A DNA stretch of 7,402 bases from Prolixibacteraceae bacterium (GTDB lineage Bacteria > Bacteroidota > Bacteroidia > Bacteroidales > Prolixibacteraceae), in NCBI GenBank assembly GCA_007116765.1, contig SKHV01000057.1, positions 1 through 7,402 of the forward strand, written 5' to 3'. Below are positions 1 through 6,138 of the stretch, one piece after another. The position numbers and the translations under genes are program-made. Position 1 is the stretch's first letter. Each line of letters begins with the position of its first letter. Below the pieces are notes generated by a model, which ran no database searches, had not been told where the DNA came from, and saw only the letters and a list, made by a program, of their open reading frames with translations.

Positions 1-807
1 CATCTCGATATATATCATAATTTCGCTAACATTACCGACGCCTTTGAACAGTTTGTGGCTAATACTAAAGACAAAGGAATTGTTCTTTTGAATAAAAAAG
101 TGAGCACTTTGATAAAAGTACCTGAAAATATAAGCACATATTACTATTCTATTGACGATACTGAGGCTCATTTTTTTGCATCGAATATTCATATTTCAGA
201 CAATAAATTTCACTTCGATTTTCATGCACCCGAAATCGAAATCAAGGATGTTTGCATGTCCTATCCCGGACGTGTTAACCTCGAAAACATGATTGCTGCA
301 ATGGCAGTGGCAATTATGCAGGGTGCATCACCTCAAAATATAAAAAAATCGGTGTCGGAATATAAAGGAGTAGTGCGCCGCTTCGATGTACAATTTAAAG
401 CAAATAATATCGTGTACATCGACGATTATGCGCACCATCCAAGTGAACTGGAAGCCACAATTAAATCGATTCGTGAATTATACCAAAACCGGAAAATTAC
501 CGGAATTTTTCAACCGCACCTTTTCTCGCGTACAAACGACTTTGCGCTTCAGTTTGCCCAAAGTCTCGATTTGCTCGACGAAGTGATTTTACTCGACATT
601 TATCCGGCTCGGGAAAAGCCAATTGAAGGTGTGACTTCCGATATAATTTTTAATAAAATATCGAACCCGAATAAAACGAAAGTACAGCTCAATGGGGTGC
701 TCCAGTTGTTACAAAATAGAAACATTGAGGTGTTGCTCACTTTAGGAGCGGGTAATATCGACACATTGGTGTCACCTATTACTCAATTTTTTAGAAGTAA
801 GTATTAA
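1..807 (+). CDS. murC: UDP-N-acetylmuramate--L-alanine ligase (MurC), 3' part only
   Basis: Cytoplasmic ATP-dependent ligase that adds L-alanine to UDP-MurNAc, the first step in building the peptidoglycan stem peptide. The reading frame is open from base 1, so the gene starts upstream of the window and about 268 C-terminal residues of an enzyme usually near 450-480 aa are present. The GTG at 55 is internal, because the family-like segment HLDIYHNFANITDAFEQF lies upstream of it in frame. The first residue, His, is probably the conserved Mur-ligase histidine of the 'DHxD' segment. The central-domain end shows PGRVNLEN (near nt 265-288), keeping the two conserved Asn although the usual His is Val. 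KGVVRRFD holds the conserved Arg. The C-terminal domain has DDYAHHPSE (421-447), FQPHLFSRT and LLTLGAGNID. The stop is TAA, and ftsQ follows after 57 bases, as is usual in this cluster. Confidence 0.95.
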   Translation, partial: HLDIYHNFANITDAFEQFVANTKDKGIVLLNKKVSTLIKVPENISTYYYSIDDTEAHFFASNIHISDNKFHFDFHAPEIEIKDVCMSYPGRVNLENMIAAMAVAIMQGASPQNIKKSVSEYKGVVRRFDVQFKANNIVYIDDYAHHPSELEATIKSIRELYQNRKITGIFQPHLFSRTNDFALQFAQSLDLLDEVILLDIYPAREKPIEGVTSDIIFNKISNPNKTKVQLNGVLQLLQNRNIEVLLTLGAGNIDTLVSPITQFFRSKY

Positions 808-851
808 ATAGAATAATAAGATAGACAATTTTTGTACACAAAGAAATGAAT

Positions 852-858
852 AAGGAAG
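852..858 (+). promoter_or_regulatory. Shine-Dalgarno-like site of ftsQ
   Basis: AAGGAAG ends 6 bases before the ATG at 865. It supports that start over the in-frame ATG at 877 (residue 5). The other gene starts in this window have A-rich leaders without a clear purine-rich site, as is common in Bacteroidota, so this one stands out. It may be chance in an A-rich stretch. Confidence 0.4.
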
Positions 859-864
859 TAGCAA

Positions 865-1617
865 ATGAAAAGTAAAATGCTTTTTAAAATATCAGCATTG
901 TTTGTAGTGCTTGTTTTTATGACCATTACTCTCGTTTTTATTGCGCAACAGCGTAAAAAAATCGAAATGTCGTCGATAATAATTAATTTTGACGATACTT
1001 ATCGCTTTGTTACGCAAGCACAAATTGAAAGCATTATTCAGCAAAACTTTGGAAATTTAAATGGTGCTTTGCTCGATACTATTAACACATACCGAATCAA
1101 ACAAAAAATTGAAGAAAACCCTTGGGTGCATTCAGTAGCAGTTTTTAAAGGCTACAATCGTCATGATTCTTTATTTGTTTCAGGTTCGTTGAGAGTTGTT
1201 GTAAAGCACGAAGACCCTTTGTTTCGGATAATTGAAAACGGAAAAAGCGTTTACGTAGGTCAGAATGGTAAAGAATTACCAGCATCCGACACATACACAT
1301 TAAATGTTCCGGTACTGACAGGTACTTTCAGCGACAGTTTATTGCAAAATAGTATGCTACCCTTTGTTAAATATATTTCGGCCGACGAGTTTCTGAAATC
1401 GCTAATTTTGCAAATGCACGTAAGCGGAAATCAAGAGCTGGTTTTAATTCCTCGGGTAGGAAATCATAAAATTGAGTTTGGGAAGGTCGATGATTTTGAA
1501 AAAAAATTCAGAAATCTTAAAGCTGTGTATGAACAAGGCTTTGGCAATGATGAATGGGAAAAGTACAAAACCGTATCGTTAAAGTATAATAATCAAGTAA
1601 TTTGTTCACTTAAATAG
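865..1617 (+). CDS. ftsQ: Cell division protein FtsQ/DivIB family
   Basis: Bitopic inner-membrane divisome protein, a scaffold linking early (FtsA/FtsZ) and late (peptidoglycan synthesis) division proteins. The 250-residue product has a short basic cytoplasmic start (MKSK), one transmembrane segment at about residues 9-27 (rich in L, V, F and I), then a basic stop (QQRKK). The rest would lie in the periplasm. A POTRA-like domain follows at about 36-115: the 'FVTQAQIESIIQ' helix, then NPWVHSVAVFK (85-95), matching the family's 'PWV..A.V.R' strand, then VVVKHEDPLFRI. The FtsQ beta domain follows, with KSVYVGQNGKELP and VPVLTG. The length is normal for the family. FtsQ diverges strongly in sequence, so the call also rests on its place between murC and ftsA. 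The start is supported by AAGGAAG six bases upstream. Confidence 0.9.
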   Translation: MKSKMLFKISALFVVLVFMTITLVFIAQQRKKIEMSSIIINFDDTYRFVTQAQIESIIQQNFGNLNGALLDTINTYRIKQKIEENPWVHSVAVFKGYNRHDSLFVSGSLRVVVKHEDPLFRIIENGKSVYVGQNGKELPASDTYTLNVPVLTGTFSDSLLQNSMLPFVKYISADEFLKSLILQMHVSGNQELVLIPRVGNHKIEFGKVDDFEKKFRNLKAVYEQGFGNDEWEKYKTVSLKYNNQVICSLK

Positions 1618-1650
1618 ATCTAAGATAATTGAAAAGAAATACTCACCAAT

Positions 1651-2925
1651 ATGAAACAACGAAATATAATAGCAGCAATCGATGTAGGTTCAAACACAAT
1701 AACATGTATTGTGGGCAGCGATGCAGGCGATAATAAAATTGATATTCTTGGACACTCAATGGTGGTTTCAGCTGGTGTTAGGCGTGGTATCATAATAAAT
1801 GTTGAAGAAGTTGCATTGGCTATTAAAGCTGCAATTAAAAAAGCTACTTTGAATATAAACGTAGCTATAAAAAAGGTGTATGTGAACATGGCCGGTCACA
1901 ATATACGCACAATAGAAAAAAGCCTGTCGAAGAGTCTTAACGATTCAGAAACCATTCAAAAATCAGATATAGAGCACTTATTAAGCCAAGCACGAAATAT
2001 ACCACTGTCCGACGATGAAAAGGTTTATCATGTGATTAATCAATCATACAGCATCGACGGAGAAAAGGGAAATCATAACCCGGTAGGTTTAACGGGTAGC
2101 GAATTAGTGGTTGATTATAAATTGATAATCGGACCAAAAAATTATGAAGAGATTCTTCGAAAAAGTCTTCAGAAAGCAGGCGTAGATATGGTGAAATGTG
2201 TGGTAAATCCCATTGCTGCAGGCGAAGCGGTTTTAAATAGCGAAGAAAAAGAAGCAGGCGTAGTGCTGGTCGATATGGGTGGCGGAACTACTTCCATATC
2301 GGTTTATTACGACAGTGTACTAAGGCATTTGTCAATAATACCATTTGGAGGCAATGTAATTACAAACGACATCCGCGAAGGATGTTCAATAATTGCGCGC
2401 CAGGCCGAAGCATTAAAAGTAAAATATGGATCGGCAATGGGCGAGCTTGTAAACGATAATATGGTGGTTACCATTCCGGGAATAAACGGTTGGGAACCCA
2501 AAGAAATCTCGTTTAAAAACCTGGCCTACATTATACAGGCTCGTATGGAAGAAATTGTCGAAAGTGTATTTTATCAAATAGTAAAAAGCGGATATGCCGA
2601 AAAATTAGGTGCAGGAATAGTATTAACCGGCGGTGGAGCAAAACTTAACGGAATTAAAAATCTGGTGCAATTTAAAACCGGACTAAGCGTTCGAATTGGA
2701 ACTCCTTCAAACGGCCTTTTGAACACCAATATTGAAAAAGCAATTAACACACCACAACATGCCACAGCTTTTGGCCTTTTAAGAAAAACACTGAGCGATA
2801 AGAATACACAAGGAAATATATTCATCGAAAGAAGACCTAAAAAGAATATTTTGCCTAATTATGGCGAAGCAATAATGAATAAAATTTCGATATTTTTTGA
2901 CGAAGTTTCAGATGATGAATTATAA
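1651..2925 (+). CDS. ftsA: Cell division protein FtsA
   Basis: Actin-like ATPase that anchors FtsZ filaments to the cytoplasmic membrane and recruits later divisome proteins. The 424-residue product aligns by eye with E. coli FtsA along its whole length. The phosphate-1 loop is AAIDVGSNT (8-16), the phosphate-2 loop is VDMGGGTT (207-214) and the adenosine loop is GIVLTGGGA (322-330). The 1C-domain segment VYVNMAGHNI and the block HVINQSYSIDG..NPVGLTG are clearly recognisable. The protein ends in a linker and a short amphipathic helix, MNKISIFFDE (409-418), then acidic residues; this is the position of the membrane-targeting sequence in FtsA proteins. The start ATG at 1651 lies just before the conserved N-terminal strand and has no obvious Shine-Dalgarno site. 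The gap to the first ftsZ is 11 bases, so they are co-transcribed. Its partner should be the second FtsZ, which carries the FtsA-binding peptide. Confidence 0.97.
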   Translation: MKQRNIIAAIDVGSNTITCIVGSDAGDNKIDILGHSMVVSAGVRRGIIINVEEVALAIKAAIKKATLNINVAIKKVYVNMAGHNIRTIEKSLSKSLNDSETIQKSDIEHLLSQARNIPLSDDEKVYHVINQSYSIDGEKGNHNPVGLTGSELVVDYKLIIGPKNYEEILRKSLQKAGVDMVKCVVNPIAAGEAVLNSEEKEAGVVLVDMGGGTTSISVYYDSVLRHLSIIPFGGNVITNDIREGCSIIARQAEALKVKYGSAMGELVNDNMVVTIPGINGWEPKEISFKNLAYIIQARMEEIVESVFYQIVKSGYAEKLGAGIVLTGGGAKLNGIKNLVQFKTGLSVRIGTPSNGLLNTNIEKAINTPQHATAFGLLRKTLSDKNTQGNIFIERRPKKNILPNYGEAIMNKISIFFDEVSDDEL

Positions 2926-2936
2926 AAATTTAGCTT

Positions 2937-4148
2937 ATGTCAGAATTATTAAACTTTACAACCGAACCCAACTCTGTAGCGCAAATTAAGGTAATTGGCG
3001 TTGGAGGGGGTGGTGGTAATGCAGTAAACCATATGTGCCGCATGGGTATCGAAGGTGTGGGCTATGTATTGTGTAATACCGATTCTCAGGCTTTACAAAA
3101 TAGTCCTGTTTCGGTAAAAATACAATTAGGCAACACCTTAACCGAAGGCCGTGGCGCTGGAAATATGCCCGAACTAGGACGGCAGGCTGCTATTGAAAGT
3201 AAAGCTGAAATTCAGGACTTGCTGCAAAATACCACCGACATGGTTTTTATAACCGCCGGAATGGGCGGAGGTACCGGCACTGGTGCGGCACCTATAATTG
3301 CCGAAATATGCCGCGAACTCGAAATTCTGACAATAGCCGTAGTAACAATTCCTTCTAAATCGGAAGGGCGAAAACGATATGAACAAGCCATTGAAGGGGT
3401 AAACAATATTAAGGAACATGTAGATAGTCTATTGGTTATAAACAACGACAACATTCGAACTACATACGGCAACCTGCCCGCTTCGCAGGCTTTTGCAAAA
3501 GCCGACGAAATTGTTGCTACTGCGGTGAAAGGCGTTGCCGAAATCATTACCCTGCATGGCAGCATAAACATCGACTTTGCCGATGTAAGCACCGTATTGA
3601 CCGGAAGTAATGTATTCATAATGGGTACCGGTTTGGCAAATGGCGAAAACAGAGCTTTCGATGCTGTTGATGCTGCACTAGAGTCGCCTTTGCTCGACAG
3701 TAACGACATTTACGGTACTTCCGATATCTTGCTTAATATTACCTCCGGAACCAATGAGATCACTATTGGCGAAATAGGCCAGATAATTGAATATTTGCAG
3801 GAAAAAGCCGGCGACGAAGCCAACATAATTTGGGGAAACGGGCATGACCCCAATCTCGACCACAATATTTGTGTTACCATTATTGCGACCGGATTCAAAA
3901 CCAATCCGGCTGCAATTTTACAGGAAGAAAAGAAAGAAGAAAAAATTGAAATGGAAGCTTCCAATGATGATTTATTCATATCGGACGAACTAAAAGATGA
4001 AAATGAAACTGAACAAACCCCAAAGAAATCGGTTCAGATCAATAAAAAAGAAAAGAAGCAAACGAAACGCAAAACAAAATCAGATACTTGGCTTAAAAGG
4101 CAACTCGATCTCTTTTTTGAAGAAAACAGCGCCAATCTCGATAATTAA
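2937..4148 (+). CDS. FtsZ paralog 1: tubulin-like GTPase lacking the usual C-terminal peptide
   Basis: First of two tandem FtsZ proteins, 403 aa. The polymerising GTPase core covers about residues 17-320: IGVGGGGGNAVNHM (20-33), the NTD.QAL loop, LTEGRGAGN, the tubulin signature GGGTGTG (110-116), SEGRKR (Glu and Arg contacting GTP), AFAKAD with its conserved Asp, and the catalytic T7 loop NIDFAD (211-216) with N, D and D intact. GTP binding and hydrolysis are therefore expected. The C-terminus is unusual. No IPAY-type FtsA/SepF-binding peptide is present. Instead there is an acidic linker (about 329-361), a Lys/Arg-rich block (363-381) and a terminal amphipathic helix, TWLKRQLDLFFEE (384-396), like an FtsA membrane-targeting helix. 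The Phe before the EG(R/K)KR motif (PF..EG in FtsZ2) is Ser here. The gap to ftsA is 11 bases and to the second ftsZ 14 bases. The family call is certain; the direct membrane-binding role is inferred. Confidence 0.95.
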   Translation: MSELLNFTTEPNSVAQIKVIGVGGGGGNAVNHMCRMGIEGVGYVLCNTDSQALQNSPVSVKIQLGNTLTEGRGAGNMPELGRQAAIESKAEIQDLLQNTTDMVFITAGMGGGTGTGAAPIIAEICRELEILTIAVVTIPSKSEGRKRYEQAIEGVNNIKEHVDSLLVINNDNIRTTYGNLPASQAFAKADEIVATAVKGVAEIITLHGSINIDFADVSTVLTGSNVFIMGTGLANGENRAFDAVDAALESPLLDSNDIYGTSDILLNITSGTNEITIGEIGQIIEYLQEKAGDEANIIWGNGHDPNLDHNICVTIIATGFKTNPAAILQEEKKEEKIEMEASNDDLFISDELKDENETEQTPKKSVQINKKEKKQTKRKTKSDTWLKRQLDLFFEENSANLDN

Positions 4149-4162
4149 ATATAAAGAACCAC

Positions 4163-5584
4163 ATGGAAAATAACATACTTACAAATTTCGACGTACCCAT
4201 TAATCAGGGAGCAATTATAAAAGTAATAGGTGTTGGTGGTGGCGGCAGTAATGCAGTGAACCACATGAGCCGTAAAGGAATAAAAGATGTTGACTTTATG
4301 GTATGCAATACCGATGCTCAGGCACTTGCAAACAGCCCTGTTCTTTCGCGCGTGCATTTGGGAGCTTCGCTTACGGGGGGGCGTGGTGCCGGTAATAAAC
4401 CCGAAGTAGGGAAAAATGCTGCTCAGGAAAACATCGAAGATGTAAAAAAGGCCATTGGCGACAAAACAAAAATGGTATTCATAACTGCCGGAATGGGCGG
4501 TGGTACAGGAACAGGTGCCGGGCCCGTAATTGCCGAAGCGTGTAATAGCTTGGGGCTGCTTACTGTGGGTATTGTTACTTTGCCTTTCCGAAACGAAGGC
4601 CGAAAACGCATAATGCAGGCAATTGAAGGAATACAGGAAATGGAAAAGCATGTTGATTCCCTACTGGTAATCAATAACGAACGCATTCGTGAAATGTACG
4701 GCGATTTTAAAATTTCGGAAGCCTTTGCCAGAGCCGACGATGTGCTGGCAATTGCCGCAAAAGGAATTGCCGAGATTATTACTGTGCATGGTTATATAAA
4801 CGTCGATTTTGCCGATGTGGAAACCGTGATGCGACAAAGCGGTGTAGCCTTAATGGGCTCGGCTAAGTCAAGCGGCGAAAACCGTGCTATAAAAGCCATC
4901 GAAGAAGCTTTGAATTCACCCTTGCTGAATAACAACAACATCAACGGTGCAAAAAACATTCTGCTCAATGTTACTTCGGGTGTCGATGAAATAACCATGG
5001 ACGAAATTGGACAGATTACCGACTTCATTCAGGCAAGAGCCGGATACGATGCCGACCTTATTTGGGGTAATGGTATTGACAGTGAACTTGATGATGAAAT
5101 AAATGTAACCCTTGTTGCAACCGGATTTAGCTCAAGCTCAATTCCCGAAGTACTGGCCAACAAAAAGATTGAAAAAAAGTATCATGTGCTCGACGACAGT
5201 CAACAAGAGGCAAAAGCTACGGTAAAAGTTAGTAAACCGGAAATAGAAAAACCTTCGATACCCAAGCAAGAGTCGATTGCCTTTACAAACAAACGCAAAC
5301 CCGACGACATCGACAGCCTTTACTCTAACATTGACACGCCGGCTACAAAAGGAGTAGTTGATAAAGCACCGCATGTGGAGTTTAGTGTCGATTTTGCTCA
5401 AAGTGATGATGATGAGATCGACAATATTGAGAGCATACCGGCTTATAAACGACGCATGATGAATAAAATGAATCAAACAAAAAATTCTGCTCAGAAAGTT
5501 TCAAAGTTTTCGCTCTCAGCCGACGAGAATAATGAAATATTTTTGAGTGAAAACAATAGCTTTTTGCACGATAATGTGGATTAG
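4163..5584 (+). CDS. ftsZ: Cell division protein FtsZ (canonical copy)
   Basis: Tubulin-like GTPase that polymerises into the Z ring at mid-cell. The 473-residue product has the core at about residues 19-322: VIGVGGGGSNAVNHM, NTDAQAL, LTGGRGAGNKPEVG, GGGTGTG (112-118), PFRNEGRKR, AFARADD and T7 loop NVDFAD (213-218). All expected GTPase residues are present. A variable, charged linker of about 100 residues follows. The conserved C-terminal peptide is IPAYKRRMMN (425-434), the expected binding site for FtsA. Unlike E. coli FtsZ, the peptide is not at the end: another 39 residues follow, ending in FLHDNVD, a tail layout I associate with Bacteroidota FtsZ. The core shares about 57% identity with the preceding paralog without gaps (hand count). 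Because it has the peptide, this is the better candidate for the orthologue of single-copy ftsZ. Confidence 0.97.
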   Translation: MENNILTNFDVPINQGAIIKVIGVGGGGSNAVNHMSRKGIKDVDFMVCNTDAQALANSPVLSRVHLGASLTGGRGAGNKPEVGKNAAQENIEDVKKAIGDKTKMVFITAGMGGGTGTGAGPVIAEACNSLGLLTVGIVTLPFRNEGRKRIMQAIEGIQEMEKHVDSLLVINNERIREMYGDFKISEAFARADDVLAIAAKGIAEIITVHGYINVDFADVETVMRQSGVALMGSAKSSGENRAIKAIEEALNSPLLNNNNINGAKNILLNVTSGVDEITMDEIGQITDFIQARAGYDADLIWGNGIDSELDDEINVTLVATGFSSSSIPEVLANKKIEKKYHVLDDSQQEAKATVKVSKPEIEKPSIPKQESIAFTNKRKPDDIDSLYSNIDTPATKGVVDKAPHVEFSVDFAQSDDDEIDNIESIPAYKRRMMNKMNQTKNSAQKVSKFSLSADENNEIFLSENNSFLHDNVD

Positions 5585-5634
5585 TTTTTCTTACGGTTTT
5601 TAGTTTCAGATATACTAATTTTAAAACAACAACA

Positions 5635-6087
5635 ATGGCACTATTCGACACAATTAATAATGAAATTAAAGAAGCAATGAAAGCCCGAAACCAAGTTAGG
5701 CTTGAAGCTTTGCGTGGTATCAAAAAAGTGATGCTCGAAACACGCGCCTCAAAGGGTGCTAACTCCGAAGTGACTGACGATGAGGTGATAAAGATAATTA
5801 CAAAGCTAGCCAAACAAGGAAGCGAATCGGCCGATATTTATCAAAAACAGGATCGTGCTGATTTGGCTGATGCTGAATTGGCACAGGTTGAAGTGTTTAA
5901 TGAATTTTTGCCCGAAATGCTTTCTCCCGAAAAAGTAGAGCAGGTGGTGAAACAAATAATTGAGAAAACCGGAGCTAGCGACATGAAAGATATGGGCAAA
6001 GTAATGGGCATGGCCACTAAAGAACTAGCAGGCAAAGCCGAGGGCAAAACCATTTCGGACATTGTGAAAAATTTGCTGCAACAATAG
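5635..6087 (+). CDS. GatB/YqeY domain-containing protein
   Basis: Stand-alone YqeY protein of 150 residues, a normal length. The fold resembles the C-terminal tRNA-interacting part of the GatB amidotransferase subunit. Its own cellular role is not firmly established, so a tRNA-related function is only a family-level guess. Family features are visible in order: an N-terminal helix with AMKARNQVRLEALR (14-27), KQGSES (60-65), NEFLPEMLS (89-97), the DMGKVMG motif (119-125) and GKAEGKTISDIVK (133-145). It is predicted to be soluble and largely helical, with no signal peptide. The start is the first ATG after the A-rich leader TTTTAAAACAACAACA. It lies 50 bases after ftsZ with no clear terminator between them, so it is probably read with the division genes. 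It is often found next to ftsZ in Bacteroidota, which supports the taxonomic guess. Confidence 0.93.
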   Translation: MALFDTINNEIKEAMKARNQVRLEALRGIKKVMLETRASKGANSEVTDDEVIKIITKLAKQGSESADIYQKQDRADLADAELAQVEVFNEFLPEMLSPEKVEQVVKQIIEKTGASDMKDMGKVMGMATKELAGKAEGKTISDIVKNLLQQ

Positions 6088-6088
6088 A

Positions 6089-6118
6089 AAACGAGTACCC
6101 TTTTCAAAGCACTCGTTT
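6089..6118. terminator. Bidirectional terminator hairpin between converging genes
   Basis: AAACGAGT (6089-6096) and ACTCGTTT (6111-6118) form a perfect 8-bp stem with a 14-base loop; the loop can form three more pairs within itself (CTT/AAG). It lies immediately after the YqeY stop codon and 20 bases before the end of hisG, where transcription from both sides should end. T-rich bases follow on both strands: TTTCCATTCTTTT on +, and TTTTCTATTG on -. The stem has only 3 G-C pairs, so it would be a weak intrinsic terminator; position is the main support. Confidence 0.55.
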
Positions 6119-6138
6119 CCATTCTTTTGATACAGTTT

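Noticed and set aside
831..842. Small dyad TTTGT-AC-ACAAA in the murC-ftsQ gap, next to a partial match to the Bacteroidota -7 promoter element
   Set aside because: The arms are only 5 bp in an AT-rich gap, the -7 match has a mismatch and there is no -33 TTTG at a suitable distance. An internal promoter cannot be supported.
4145..4651. A 168-codon open frame on the - strand opposite the second ftsZ
   Set aside because: It lies entirely over conserved FtsZ coding sequence, gives a Cys/His/Tyr-rich product with no recognisable domain, and similar antisense frames occur opposite paralog 1 (3212-3709). These are shadows of codon bias.
2937..5584. Recent gene conversion between the two ftsZ copies
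   Set aside because: Even in the most conserved parts the shared identical DNA runs are short (about 14 bases around GCCGGAATGGGCGG), with synonymous differences on both sides. This fits protein-level constraint, not recent exchange.
5616..5623. TAATTTTA before the YqeY gene, one mismatch from the Bacteroidota TAnnTTTG promoter element
   Set aside because: No -33 partner is visible and such strings are common in AT-rich leaders; read-through from ftsZ is an adequate explanation.
5382..5813. A 143-codon - strand frame crossing the ftsZ / YqeY junction
   Set aside because: It overlaps the C-terminal tail of FtsZ and the start of the YqeY gene, both firmly supported; its translation is low-complexity and unlike any family I know.
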